Assembly (NCBI RefSeq): GCF_014701095.1
Contig: NZ_AP023439.1
Location: 2,530,001-2,594,000, forward strand
Direction: 5' to 3'
Source of the DNA: Streptomyces tuirus
Lineage (GTDB): Bacteria; Actinomycetota; Actinomycetes; Streptomycetales; Streptomycetaceae
DNA length: 64,000 bases
This document shows, piece after piece, positions 7,201-15,430 of the stretch (its first letter is position 1; each line of letters opens with the position of its first letter). A program made the translations under genes and the position numbers. The notes beneath the pieces are model-generated. The model was given only the letters and a program-made list of their open reading frames with translations. It made no database searches and was not told the DNA's origin.

Positions 7201-8311
7201 GCTGCTCTATTCGACGCCTGTGACGCACTGACTTGGTTCGGCTTGCCACGAGTCGGGCCTGCCGCAGGTGCTTTCGTGCCTGGTCGTACTCTCCGCGAGC
7301 CAGGTGGGCTTGGGCCAAGTCGCAGTGGAGCCCTGCCGATGCTCGGACGAACGTGGGGTCGGTCGTCTTCAGTGCGGCGTATAGGTTGTCCACGGCTTCG
7401 CCGTCGCCGATCAGCGCGAGTGCGTTCCCGCGCCACCTAGTGAGGTGGCCTTCGTTCAGGAAGATGCTCAGCATGTCCGGATCACGGGCTTCATCTCCTG
7501 CGGGCAGGTGGCGCATCGCAAGCTCAAGAGCCCGTCGGCAGTCCTCCTGGAGCCCAGCTCGGGCGCAGATCTCGGCTTCGGCTGCGTGCAGCCATGCCCT
7601 GAGCCGCGGAGACATGCCCTGCCCTCCGAGACGCTGTGCTTCTCGAACCAGATGCACCGCCATTTCGGGTCGTCCAGCGTCGCAGAGCACGTATGCCTGC
7701 TCGGCGGTGGCGTGGGCGAGGTACATGGGTTCCTCGGCCTCCTGGGCGGCGCGCTTCCCCAACTCGTAGTGTCGCCAGGCTCGTTCGACGGCTCCGACGT
7801 CAAGGGCCTGCCAGGCCGCGAGCGTTGCTGCACCGGTCAGGGCCAGAGCTACGGGGCGTCGGGTCTCCGGGAGCACGGCGAAGGTGAGGGCGTCCTCCAG
7901 CCGCGTCAGGTGGGCGGTCATCTGATCGACCAGGCTGGCGGCGCCCATCTGGCGGTCGATGGTGCGGAGCAACTCAGTCTGATCCATGAACGTCTGCACC
8001 ATGGTCAGACTGACGTTTCGCGCCTCGTCGATCCGGTCTATCAGCTCGTCGTAGCCGTCTGCCATTGCGGGTGCCGGCGGCTGCGCTCCGTCTGCGAGCT
8101 CGGCGTCGGTGATGCCGAGGAGAGCACGAAGGATCTTGGCGTAGTAGCCGGAGATTGTTCGTCGGCCGTTCTCCCATTCAGAGACGTACACTCGCAAACT
8201 CGCGGTTGAGGCGACGGTGAGCATGTGCTGACGTGCATGGCGCTCGATCTCCCGCACCAGATGCTCCTGTGACCAGGCCCGTGCCGTTCTTGCTGCCCTG
8301 AGTCCACTCAT
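7184..8311 (-). CDS. XRE-type regulator with TPR-like C-terminal sensor domain
   Basis: The 375-aa protein has an N-terminal helix-turn-helix (residues about 3-70: ARTARAWSQEHLVREIERHA, RVYVSEWENGRRTISGYYAK) and a long all-helical C-terminal region with paired helices (WRHYELGKRAAQEAEE, LVREAQRLGGQGMSPRLRAW, AQAHLARGEYDQARKHLRQA) typical of TPR regulatory domains. It is transcribed away from the transfer and replication genes, the usual place of the transcriptional regulator in this AICE type, and probably binds one of the operators in the 341-bp divergent gap. TPR domains of this kind often bind a peptide or partner that lifts repression; the ligand is unknown here. Confidence 0.8.
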   Translation of the reverse strand: MSGLRAARTARAWSQEHLVREIERHARQHMLTVASTASLRVYVSEWENGRRTISGYYAKILRALLGITDAELADGAQPPAPAMADGYDELIDRIDEARNVSLTMVQTFMDQTELLRTIDRQMGAASLVDQMTAHLTRLEDALTFAVLPETRRPVALALTGAATLAAWQALDVGAVERAWRHYELGKRAAQEAEEPMYLAHATAEQAYVLCDAGRPEMAVHLVREAQRLGGQGMSPRLRAWLHAAEAEICARAGLQEDCRRALELAMRHLPAGDEARDPDMLSIFLNEGHLTRWRGNALALIGDGEAVDNLYAALKTTDPTFVRASAGLHCDLAQAHLARGEYDQARKHLRQARLVASRTKSVRHRRRIEQLTQRL

Positions 8312-8381
8312 GTGCTACTGCCGTTCCTCCTGGGGTTGTTGAGCCGTAACAGCAGGATGCCTCACATCGGCGCAGGTCGGG

Positions 8382-8410
8382 AGGGGTTAACCGGACTGGT
8401 GTTAACCCCT
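8382..8410. promoter_or_regulatory. 10-bp inverted repeat with 9-bp spacer near the XRE promoter
   Basis: AGGGGTTAAC (8382-8391) faces GTTAACCCCT (8401-8410). It lies 71 bp upstream of the XRE gene start and is a likely autoregulatory operator. The 8312-8652 gap otherwise contains only the promoter region described next. Confidence 0.5.
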
Positions 8411-8493
8411 GTTGTCTACCGGGACGTTGCCTGGCGCGCTTTCCTGGAACCGTCGCAGTCAGGCGAGTTGAGATGCCGGGTCCGCGACAGCGC

Positions 8494-8538
8494 TTGACAT
8501 CTGGTGCGCACCAGATGCAACCTTCTGATGCGCACCAG
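8494..8538 (+). promoter_or_regulatory. Promoter of the transfer-replication operon with two tandem operators
   Basis: TTGACA (8494-8499) is a strong -35; CAACCT 18 bases later is a possible -10. The perfect palindrome CATCTGGTGCGCACCAGATG (8498-8517) overlaps the -35 and fills the spacer, and CTGATGCGCACCAG (8525-8538) repeats its core with one change, 24 bp further on. A repressor bound here would block RNA polymerase. Confidence 0.65.
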
Positions 8539-8652
8539 TTGGTGGCGCGAAGCACTCCGTGGCTTTGCTGCGGCACTCATCCACGTTCACAGGAGCGGCG
8601 ACCCACCGCCAAGCAAGTACGCCGCTCCCGCCCCTCTCAAGGGAGTTCCATC

Positions 8653-9006
8653 ATGCGTCAGATTCCCGTAGACACGTCCACCGCGACCGTGATGGTCGCC
8701 AAGGCCCCGCAGCCCAAGGTCCGTGACCGCCGGACCGGCGAGATCGCCACCGACGCCGACGGCGTCAAGCTGATGACCGTGGACGTGATGTTTGCGGCCA
8801 ACGACGAGGTCGAGATCCTTTCCGTCGCCGTCCCGGAGCCCGGTATCTCCAGTGACCTGGCCATGGGCACGCCGGTGGCCCTGACTGGGCTGATCGCCCG
8901 GCCGTGGGAGAACGAGTTCAACGGCCAGAAGCGGCACGGCATTGCCTTCCGTGCGGTCGCGGTCACCTCGCTGGCCGCTACAGGCTCGGCATCCGAGGCG
9001 GCCTGA
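8653..9006 (+). CDS. AICE small protein, first gene of the transfer operon
   Basis: The 117-aa product is conserved in position just before the transfer pump in AICEs of this type. It is soluble and mostly beta: a DRRTGEIATDADGVKLMTVD turn-strand segment, strands VEILSVAVPE and TPVALTGLIARPWENEF, then FRAVAVTSL, a pattern resembling OB-fold single-strand-binding proteins, although I would not assign that firmly. The ATG at 8653 has AAGGGAG at good spacing; the longer upstream frame crosses the promoter and is rejected. It ends two bases before the tra start, so it is co-transcribed with it. Confidence 0.75.
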   Translation: MRQIPVDTSTATVMVAKAPQPKVRDRRTGEIATDADGVKLMTVDVMFAANDEVEILSVAVPEPGISSDLAMGTPVALTGLIARPWENEFNGQKRHGIAFRAVAVTSLAATGSASEAA

Positions 9007-9008
9007 TC

Positions 9009-10364
9009 ATGACCTGGTTCATGGTCGCTGTGGTTGTGGTCGTCGCCGCTGCGGGTCTCCTGCGGTGGCGGCGCCCCGCCTGGTACTGGCTGACCTTCGG
9101 AGTCGTCCTCGCCACGGTGCGAGTACTGGTCCGGTACTCCTCGGTCATGGACGCCTGCGGGCTGACGGTCCCGCCCGCCCGCTGGCGGCTCGCTCTGGCC
9201 CGGGTAGCCAACCGGCCGGTGCCGGAGTCCCGCCCGCCGCGTATCCTGCGGCTGCGGCCTACCCGGACCGGCCTGGTTCTCCGGCTCAAGCTCCGACCGG
9301 GACAGGACGCCTTCGACGTGGCGGCTTCCACGGACCGGCTGCGGCACTCCTTCGGGATGTACGGCGTGACCTCCCGAGAGGTTCGGTCCGGTGTGGTTGA
9401 GGTGCGGATGACCGGCTACGACGTGCTCAAGCAGGTTCAGATGCCTGCCAAGACCGAGACGTGTCCGATGCGGGTGCCGGTCGCGCTGCGGGCGGACGGT
9501 TCGGTGCACTACCGCGACTACCGCGCCGTCTCCCACGGCCTCACCCTCGGCGCCACGGAGTCAGGCAAGTCGGTCTACCAGCGCAACCTGGTCGCCGGGC
9601 TCGCCCCGATGGACGTCGCCCTGGTCGGCATCGACTGCAAGCAAGGCGTCGAGTTGTTCCCGCTCGCGCACCGGTTCTCCGCCCTCGCCGATAACCCCGA
9701 CACCGCCCTTGAGCTGCTCGAAGCGCTGGTGTCCCACATGGAGGAGGTCTACCAGCTCATCCGGGCTGAGCAGCGCATCAGTGTCGTGGTGCAGGATGCG
9801 GAGATCGCCGCCGACATCTGGGACCTGCCCGACGACATCCGCCCGGTGCCCGTCGTGGTCCTGGTCGACGAGGTCGCCGAACTCGCCCTGTTCGCCAGCA
9901 AGGAGGAGGAGAAGCGCCGGGACCGGATCATCACCGCCCTGGTCCGCCTCGCCCAGCTCGGCCGCGCGGCTGGCATCTACCTGGAGATCTGCGGGCAGCG
10001 GTTCGGCTCCGAACTCGGCAAGGGCATCACCATGCTCCGCGCCCAGCTCACCGGCCGCACCGCCCACCGCGTCAGCGACGAAACCTCGGCGAACATGGCC
10101 TTCGGCGACATCTCGCCGGACGCTGTCCTGGCCGCGATCCAGATCCCTGCCGAGACTCGCGGAGTGGCTATCGCCGGTGACTCGACCGGTGGTTGGCATC
10201 GCATACGTGCTCCGCACACCTCGCTGCGCCAGGCCGTGAACCTCTGCAACAAGTACGCCGACCGCACCCCCGACGTGCCTGCCCTGGCGCCGTTCCGGCC
10301 CGCGGTCGCCGCGCTGCCCTCGGCCCGGGTGCCGCTGTCCAAGACAGCCCCCGCCACCGCCTGA
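9009..10364 (+). CDS. traSA: TraSA/TraB-like FtsK-SpoIIIE DNA translocase
   Basis: The 451-aa protein starts with a hydrophobic segment pair (residues about 3-35), then a cytoplasmic region with a P-loop ATPase of the FtsK/SpoIIIE class: Walker A GATESGKS near residue 182 and Walker B VVVLVDEVAEL near residue 275, followed by RAQLTGRTAHRVSDETSANM as in conjugation pumps. In Streptomyces elements a single such hexameric pump moves double-stranded DNA between hyphae. It lies in the transfer operon before the spread genes. The ATG at 9009, two bases after the previous stop, was chosen; the annotated longer frame overlaps the previous gene out of frame. Confidence 0.9.
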   Translation: MTWFMVAVVVVVAAAGLLRWRRPAWYWLTFGVVLATVRVLVRYSSVMDACGLTVPPARWRLALARVANRPVPESRPPRILRLRPTRTGLVLRLKLRPGQDAFDVAASTDRLRHSFGMYGVTSREVRSGVVEVRMTGYDVLKQVQMPAKTETCPMRVPVALRADGSVHYRDYRAVSHGLTLGATESGKSVYQRNLVAGLAPMDVALVGIDCKQGVELFPLAHRFSALADNPDTALELLEALVSHMEEVYQLIRAEQRISVVVQDAEIAADIWDLPDDIRPVPVVVLVDEVAELALFASKEEEKRRDRIITALVRLAQLGRAAGIYLEICGQRFGSELGKGITMLRAQLTGRTAHRVSDETSANMAFGDISPDAVLAAIQIPAETRGVAIAGDSTGGWHRIRAPHTSLRQAVNLCNKYADRTPDVPALAPFRPAVAALPSARVPLSKTAPATA

Positions 10365-10447
10365 CCTTCCCCCGCTTCACCGGTCGGCGTGACCGCTTCG
10401 CGCCAGGTCCCTACCCCCGCCATGCCTCATCACAGGAAGGAGCCGTG

Positions 10448-11104
10448 ATGGCCCGCCCCGCTCTCCGCGTCGACGCCGTCCTGGTCCAGGCCGTCATCGC
10501 CGGGGCGCTGTCCTTCGCCCACCTCCACGACCTCGCTGCCGCTGCCGGGCAGGACGGCTGGAAAGCCTGGGCCTACCCGATCAGCGTGGACCTGCTCCTG
10601 GTTGCCTCCTGGCGGCGGCTCCGTGTCGATGGTCCGTCCCGGCTGGCCTGGTGCTGGTTCATCGTCGCCCTGTTCGCCTCCCTCGGCGCCAACGTCGCCA
10701 CCGCCGGACTCCTCGACCTGACCGACGTCCCGGCCTGGCTGCGCATCCTCGTCGCCGCCTGGCCCGCCCTGGCCTTCATGGGCGGCACCCTCCTCGCCCA
10801 CTCCGCCACCGACCAGGAGCCGGAACCGCCGGCACCCGCAGCCCCGGCCACCGAGCCGATTACCGAGACCGAGCCCGAGTCGCTTCCGGCGGTCGACGAC
10901 ACCCCGGCCCTCCCGGCCGCCGAGCCCGCCCCGGCCGCCGCTGCTCCGGCTGTGCCGGTCCCGGCCGCGCTGGTCGACCACGCCCGCAAGGTCGCCGACG
11001 ACCACCACGCCCGTACCGGTGCGCCGATCGACACCGACACCCTGCGCGCCCGCCTCGGCGTCCCGCCCCAGCTGGCCGACGCCATCGCCGCCCAACTCGC
11101 CTGA
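10448..11104 (+). CDS. DUF2637 (SpdB-like) membrane spread protein
   Basis: The 218-aa protein has four predicted membrane segments in the first 125 residues (AVIAGALSFAHLHDLAA, AYPISVDLLLVASW, LAWCWFIVALFASLGANVAT, WLRILVAAWPALAFMGGTLL) with the ISVDLLL motif of DUF2637, then a Pro/Ala/Glu-rich linker and a short C-terminal helical domain (ALVDHARKVADDHHARTGAP). DUF2637 proteins are the SpdB-type spread proteins that help intramycelial movement of the element and are thought to act at septa with the Tra pump. ATG at 10448 has AAGGAG before it. It is downstream of tra in the same operon. Confidence 0.85.
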   Translation: MARPALRVDAVLVQAVIAGALSFAHLHDLAAAAGQDGWKAWAYPISVDLLLVASWRRLRVDGPSRLAWCWFIVALFASLGANVATAGLLDLTDVPAWLRILVAAWPALAFMGGTLLAHSATDQEPEPPAPAAPATEPITETEPESLPAVDDTPALPAAEPAPAAAAPAVPVPAALVDHARKVADDHHARTGAPIDTDTLRARLGVPPQLADAIAAQLA

Positions 11105-11125
11105 CCCGAAGGGAGACCCACCGTC

Positions 11126-11317
11126 ATGCCCGCCCGTGACCACTTCCACTCCGTGATGCGGATCGGCCCGGTGCAGATCGGCACCCACCGCGACCGCCAC
11201 GGCCGCACCAAGTACGCCGCTGTGTGCACTGCCGACCGCTGCGGCTGGTCCTCCGACTACGGCAGCCAGTCCGCCGCCCAGCTCGCCGCCCGCACCCACC
11301 GCTGCAAGGTCCGCTAG
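11126..11317 (+). CDS. Small mobile-element transfer protein (SpdA-like)
   Basis: A 63-aa basic protein with VMRIGPVQIGTHRDRHGRTK and CTADRCGWSSDYGSQSAAQ, a pattern found again and again in AICE spread operons and usually annotated as mobile element transfer protein. Two Cys, one before ADRCGW and one in THRCKVR, could hold a metal together with His. It follows the DUF2637 gene with its own ribosome binding site (AAGGGAG). Its molecular role is not established. Confidence 0.8.
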   Translation: MPARDHFHSVMRIGPVQIGTHRDRHGRTKYAAVCTADRCGWSSDYGSQSAAQLAARTHRCKVR

Positions 11318-11329
11318 GAGGCCACCGCC

Positions 11330-11485
11330 ATGGAAGTACCGCTCTGGCTCGCGCTGCTCGTCGTCGGCTACCTCGGCGTCAAGCTCGTCCGGCCGCCCGC
11401 CTGGCTCATCGCCGTCCTGCTGCTCGGCGGCTTCCTCCTCGCCGACAGCGTCCTGGCCCCCGCCATCGACACCTTCGTCAAGTAA
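11330..11485 (+). CDS. 51-aa two-helix membrane protein of the spread operon
   Basis: Starting at ATG 11330 (CTAGGAGG upstream), the product is MEVPLWLALLVVGYLGVKLV, a short Arg-Pro turn, a second membrane segment (WLIAVLLLGGFLLADSVL) and a short tail. It is almost entirely membrane. It lies between the SpdA-like and SpdD genes in the same direction, where small membrane spread proteins are usual. Too short for a family call, but composition, start site and context are good. Confidence 0.7.
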   Translation: MEVPLWLALLVVGYLGVKLVRPPAWLIAVLLLGGFLLADSVLAPAIDTFVK

Positions 11486-11510
11486 CCGCACCCGGAAGGG
11501 AGAACCGCTG

Positions 11511-11828
11511 ATGTTCCGCCCGAGGATCCCGACCATGCCCACGCCGACCGGCCAGGTCACGCCGCCTGCCGTGGCTGAGCCGACCACCGTTGTCCCGGCC
11601 GCTCAGGTCTCGCAGCCCGCCCCGGTGGCCCCGACCCCGTCCCGGCCGACGGTTCAGCTCACCCCCGGCACGGCGCTCGCCCTTGTCGGCGGCGGCACTG
11701 CCGTGGTCCTGGTCGTCGGCGCCGTCCTGGTCTCCATGCTCCTGGCCGTCGCCATAACCGGCGCCTCGCTCGCCATCTGCGCCCTGGTGATCCGCTCCCT
11801 GGTCAACGCCGACGCCAACCGTCGCTGA
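11511..11828 (+). CDS. spdD: SpdD-like membrane spread protein
   Basis: The 105-aa protein has a Pro/Thr-rich N-terminus (MFRPRIPTMPTPTGQVTPP is characteristic), then RPTVQLTPGTALALVGGG and one long membrane region (AVVLVVGAVLVSMLLAVAIT, ASLAICALVIRSLV). This matches SpdD of Streptomyces conjugative elements, which takes part in spreading within the recipient mycelium. It follows the 51-aa membrane gene with a GAAGGGAG site. Confidence 0.85.
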   Translation: MFRPRIPTMPTPTGQVTPPAVAEPTTVVPAAQVSQPAPVAPTPSRPTVQLTPGTALALVGGGTAVVLVVGAVLVSMLLAVAITGASLAICALVIRSLVNADANRR

Positions 11829-11916
11829 CCGGCTCCCGGGCGGCCTCAACCGCCAAGTCTCCGCCGCCCGGGAGCCGTGCCCCACTCCGATCTCGCAACC
11901 GGAAGGAACTCCCAGC

Positions 11917-12102
11917 ATGACGGACCGCACCGCACCCTCGTCCCGCATATGCCCGAACTGCGACGGTCACGCCTCCGCCGCCATCACCACTGGCGGCCGC
12001 GACCCGCACGGCCACCTGCGGACCATCACCGTCGACTGCCGGGCCTGCCACGGCCTGGGCACCGTTCAGCTCCGCCCCGTGCGGGAGGGCGCCCGTGCCT
12101 GA
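11917..12102 (+). CDS. Small zinc-ribbon-like AICE protein
   Basis: A 61-aa protein with CPNCDGHA near residue 12 and CRACHGLG near residue 42, two CxxC knuckles expected to bind one zinc. It overlaps the replication initiator start by 8 bases, so translation is coupled. The same small protein precedes rep genes in related elements; its function is not known. Confidence 0.75.
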   Translation: MTDRTAPSSRICPNCDGHASAAITTGGRDPHGHLRTITVDCRACHGLGTVQLRPVREGARA

Positions 12103-13468
12103 CACGCTGCTTGACCCGACCACCCTCGGCGACCTGCTGAGGGTGGCTTCGGCCTCCGACTTCGACCGCTGGCACGAGCAGATCCGCCGCACTGGCGGCT
12201 GCGCCGACCCCATCCACCTCACCGGCTGGACCGTCACCAAGGACAAGACGACCGGCGAGACCCTGCACTACTACAGCACCGAGAACGAGCCGGGCGGACG
12301 ACTCCGCGTCGCCTGCGGCAACCGCCGCGCCTCCCGCTGCCCCTCCTGCGCCTGGACCTACGCGGGCGACACCTACCACCTCATCCGCGCGGGCCTGGCC
12401 GGAGATGACCGCCGCGACATCCCCACCACCGTCCGCGACCACCCCCGCGTCTTCGCCACCCTCACCGCTCCTTCCTTCGGCCCGGTCCACAACCGTCCAG
12501 ACCGAGGCACCTGCCGTTGCGGCACCCACCACGCCGCCGACGATCCCGCCCTCGGTACGGCCCTCGATCCGGCCACATACGACTATGCGGGCGCCGTGCT
12601 GTTCAACAACCACGCTGGGCAGCTCTGGCAGCGCTTCACCAACCGGCTCCGCCGCGAGATAGCCGCCCGCGCTGGCATCACCCAGCGGGAGCTAAAGGAG
12701 TGCGCCCGCCTGTCCTACGGCAAGGTCGCCGAGTTCCAGAAGCGGGGCGCCCTGCACTTTCACGCCGTGATCCGCATCGACGGCCCCGACGGACCGGAAA
12801 CGGCACCACCGTCCTGGGCGACGGTCGATCTCCTAGCCGACGCGATCCGTGCAGCTGCCGCGCACTCCTATACGTCGGTCTCCGTTCCCGCCGCCGATGA
12901 CCAGCCCGCCCGCACCTTCCGCTGGGGCACCCAGCTCGACGTCCGGCCCGTCAAGGCCTTCGGCGACGGATCCGACATCACCGAACAGGCCGTGGCTTCC
13001 TACGTGGCCAAGTACGCCACCAAGGCCGCCGAGAACACAGGCACTCTCGACCGGCGCATCGGCGAACTCTCCGAGCTCGACCGCTACGGCGTCCCGGACC
13101 ACACCCACCGCCTCATCGAGGCATGCAAGCTCCTCGACCCCCTCTACCCCGACCGGCGCCTATGGGCCTGGGCTCACATGCTCGGCTTCCGGGGCCACTT
13201 CTCCTCCAAGTCCCGTCGCTACTCCACCACCCTGGGCGCCCTCCGCCAGGCCCGTGCCGACTACCGCGCCGCACAGGACGCCGAAGCACTCGGCCTGGAT
13301 GACCGCGAGCCGGACACCGTCCTGGTCCTGGCCGACTGGCAGTACGCCGGGCACGGCCACACCCCCGGCGAATCCGCCCTCGCCGCCACCATCGCCCGCG
13401 ACCTCCAACTCAACCGCGAAACCGCCCGCGAAGCCCTACGCGACCAACTCACCGAAGAGGAGTGGTGA
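12095..13468 (+). CDS. repSA: RepSA-like rolling-circle replication initiator
   Basis: The 457-aa protein has a Cys cluster (CGNRRASRCPSCAWTYAGD, residues about 76-92) and a further CRCGTHH pair in the first third, the HUH-type metal motif GALHFHAVIRID near residue 230, and the candidate nicking tyrosine in VASYVAKYATKAAE near residue 308. This is the RepSA family of pSAM2 and related AICEs, which nicks the origin and starts rolling-circle replication after excision. The start is GTG at 12095 within the zinc-ribbon gene. xis and int follow directly, the conserved rep-xis-int order. Confidence 0.9.
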   Translation: MPDTLLDPTTLGDLLRVASASDFDRWHEQIRRTGGCADPIHLTGWTVTKDKTTGETLHYYSTENEPGGRLRVACGNRRASRCPSCAWTYAGDTYHLIRAGLAGDDRRDIPTTVRDHPRVFATLTAPSFGPVHNRPDRGTCRCGTHHAADDPALGTALDPATYDYAGAVLFNNHAGQLWQRFTNRLRREIAARAGITQRELKECARLSYGKVAEFQKRGALHFHAVIRIDGPDGPETAPPSWATVDLLADAIRAAAAHSYTSVSVPAADDQPARTFRWGTQLDVRPVKAFGDGSDITEQAVASYVAKYATKAAENTGTLDRRIGELSELDRYGVPDHTHRLIEACKLLDPLYPDRRLWAWAHMLGFRGHFSSKSRRYSTTLGALRQARADYRAAQDAEALGLDDREPDTVLVLADWQYAGHGHTPGESALAATIARDLQLNRETAREALRDQLTEEEW

Positions 13469-13470
13469 CC

Positions 13471-13668
13471 ATGGCCTCAGAGCTGCCGAACCGGTTCCTG
13501 ACGCCTGAGGACCTGGTCGAGATGTTCGAGCTGCCCAGCGTCGAGACCGTCTACCAGTGGCGCCGCAAGCGCACCGGTCCCCGCGGCTTCCGAGTCGGCC
13601 GGCATCTCCGCTTCGACCCGGATGACGTGCGGGCCTGGGTGGACTCCCAGCTTGGGGAGGCTGCCTGA
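13471..13668 (+). CDS. xis: Excisionase (Xis), MerR-like helix-turn-helix
   Basis: A 65-aa protein with a winged helix-turn-helix of the excisionase class (FLTPEDLVEMFELPSVETVY, then QWRRKRTGPRGFRVGRHLRF and DPDDVRAWVDS). ATG at 13471 lies two bases after the rep stop; a GTG three codons earlier is less likely. Its stop overlaps the int start (TGATG), so Xis and Int are coupled. It should bend the att DNA and direct Int toward excision. Confidence 0.9.
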   Translation: MASELPNRFLTPEDLVEMFELPSVETVYQWRRKRTGPRGFRVGRHLRFDPDDVRAWVDSQLGEAA

Positions 13669-14948
13669 TGGCCGGGCACATCCAGGACCGTTGGTACCGG
13701 ACCGAGGTGGGCGCGGACGGCAAGACTCGCAAGGTCAAGACCGACCGCCACGGCACTGGCATGCGCTACCGCGCCCGCTACATCGGCCCGGACGGCACAG
13801 AGAAGTCGAAGAGCTTCCCGGACAAGCAGAAGCGCTTGGCGGACACCTGGCTGACCAACGTAGAAGCCGACATGGCCCGGGGGCAGTACATCGACCCGAG
13901 GGCCGCTCGCACCACCTTCCGCGAGTACACCGACCGTTGGCTGGCCGCCCTCACGACCGATCTGACCAGTAGGGCCGCCGTGGAAGGCAGGCTCCGCCTT
14001 CACGCCCTGCCCTACCTTGGAACCCGCCCCATCGGTTCCTTCCAGCCCGAGCACATCCGCGACTGGAACCGCCAGCTCGAAGACGTCGTAGCGTCCGCCC
14101 AGTACCGGCGCCTCATCTTCGACGCTGTCTCCTCGGTGCTGAACGCGGCCGTGGATGATCGTCTCCTGGCCTCCAATCCCTGCCGCGCTCGATCGGTCAA
14201 GGCTCCTCGTCCCGTGCCGTCACGTGTCCATCCGTGGACTGCGCAACAGGTCTTCGGCGTACGCTCCGGCCTCCCCGAGCGCTACCGGGCCATGGTCGAC
14301 CTCGGTGCCGGGTGCGGCCTGCGACAGGGTGAGATCTTCGGCCTGGCCGTCGACAACATCGGAGACCTCGGCTGGCTCTACGTCCGCCAGCAGGTCAAGA
14401 AGGTTCGCGGCACGCTGGTCTTCGCCCCGCCCAAGCGCGGCAAGCTGCGTGACGTCCCTCTCGACCCGGAGGTGCGGGCCGCGCTCCGTGAGCACATGGC
14501 GGCCTCCCCTCCCGTCGACGTCACCTTGCCCTGGCTGACCCCGACCGGTCCCAAGGTCACGCACCGGCTCCTCTTCACGAGCGGCATCGGCGCAGCCATC
14601 TGGAGCCAGGCGTTTAACGACCAGGCATGGAAACCCGCGCTCACATCCGCCGGCATCATCCCGACCCCCGAGAAAGGCCAGCGCTACGCCGCCGCCCGCG
14701 AGCACGGAATGCATGCCCTGCGGCACTTCTACGCCTCGGTCCTCCTGGACGCTGGAGAGAGCATCAAGGCACTGAGCCTCTACCTCGGCCACAGCGACCC
14801 CGGCTTCACCCTCCGCGTCTACACGCACCTCATGCCGTCCAGCGAGACCCGTACCCGGAAAGCCATCTCCGAGATGTACAGGGCTGCCGGTCACTCTCAT
14901 GACGGCCCAGAGACGCCCGACGGCCCAGAGACGGCCCAGGCTGCCTGA
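13668..14948 (+). CDS. int: Tyrosine site-specific integrase of the AICE
   Basis: The 426-aa protein has an arm-binding N-terminus (MRYRARYIGPDGTEKSKSF), a SAM-like core-binding domain (residues about 85-180) and a catalytic domain with the first Arg in GAGCGLRQGEIFGLA (near residue 222), HALRHFYASVLLDAG (HxxR near 348) and the tyrosine in RVYTHLM, after the GHSD motif. All catalytic residues appear intact. It is the last gene of the operon. Related elements have attP just downstream of int, yet the tRNA-Arg at 21.9 kb is not its visible target. Confidence 0.92.
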   Translation: MAGHIQDRWYRTEVGADGKTRKVKTDRHGTGMRYRARYIGPDGTEKSKSFPDKQKRLADTWLTNVEADMARGQYIDPRAARTTFREYTDRWLAALTTDLTSRAAVEGRLRLHALPYLGTRPIGSFQPEHIRDWNRQLEDVVASAQYRRLIFDAVSSVLNAAVDDRLLASNPCRARSVKAPRPVPSRVHPWTAQQVFGVRSGLPERYRAMVDLGAGCGLRQGEIFGLAVDNIGDLGWLYVRQQVKKVRGTLVFAPPKRGKLRDVPLDPEVRAALREHMAASPPVDVTLPWLTPTGPKVTHRLLFTSGIGAAIWSQAFNDQAWKPALTSAGIIPTPEKGQRYAAAREHGMHALRHFYASVLLDAGESIKALSLYLGHSDPGFTLRVYTHLMPSSETRTRKAISEMYRAAGHSHDGPETPDGPETAQAA

Positions 14949-14953
14949 CCCGG

Positions 14954-14986
14954 CCCCTCATCGGCGAGAAAACCGCTGGTGAGGGG
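14954..14986 (+). terminator. Hairpin after int
   Basis: CCCCTCA and TGAGGGG form a stem with an inner CGGCG/CCGCTG stem around an A-rich loop. There is no clear U-tract, so termination strength is uncertain. The 14949-15430 gap holds this hairpin and one coding remnant; I see no tRNA or other att-like sequence. Confidence 0.45.
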
Positions 14987-15146
14987 CACTTTCATGCCCT
15001 CTCGTGGTAAGTAACACCCCATCTTGCCGTACCGCCACCCCTGGGCGGAAACGCGTATGACTGGGGGCGGCTGACCTGGGGGTTCTTGGTGGTGGCTGGG
15101 GCTCGGCGGTCACTGTCGGTCGCCTGAGGCGCCGTACGGCAACCGG

Positions 15147-15308
15147 TCAGGCCTCCAAGGCGGCCAGGTCCGCGCGGAGGACCACGCGTGCTGCCCGGGT
15201 CGCGTCTCCGTGGATCTGCCTGGCGGCCTGGTACTCATCTGACGCGATCGTGCGGCCCGACGCGAGCGCCTCGCGGATGTCGCGCAGCGAGTGATAGGAG
15301 CCGTCTAT
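15147..15308 (-). pseudogene. 53-codon coding remnant of unknown gene, 3' end only
   Basis: The reverse strand has natural-looking codons with high G/C third positions and a balanced helical sequence (SLRDIREALASGRTIASDEY, ATRAARVVLRADLAALEA) ending in a stop. Upstream the frame turns into Pro/Arg-rich shadow sequence and no start codon is found, so it looks like the 3' end of a gene whose front is lost. It lies exactly where the AICE right boundary is expected. Confidence 0.35.
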
Positions 15309-15430
15309 CGACCGGCCGGGGCCCTCGGCACCCGCACCGATGAACCCGGCCCCTGGTCGAACGGGCCGACGGCGGACCGGAGGCCGCTGTCGGCCGATGT
15401 GATCGGCCAGCGGCCCGCCGTGCGCCGCCG

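Larger units (their letters stand above)
6331..15000 (+). mobile_element. AICE of pSAM2 type (approximate limits)
   Basis: The run of GntR-NUDIX regulator, XRE regulator, FtsK/SpoIIIE-type transfer pump, DUF2637 and SpdD spread proteins, RepSA-like initiator, Xis and tyrosine integrase, in that order, is the module set of actinomycete integrative and conjugative elements. Such elements excise, replicate by rolling circle and move as double-stranded DNA through a single pump protein. The right end should lie shortly after int; the left end is not certain and could be near 5.9-6.3 kb or further left, perhaps outside the window. I found no matching att pair. Confidence 0.8.
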
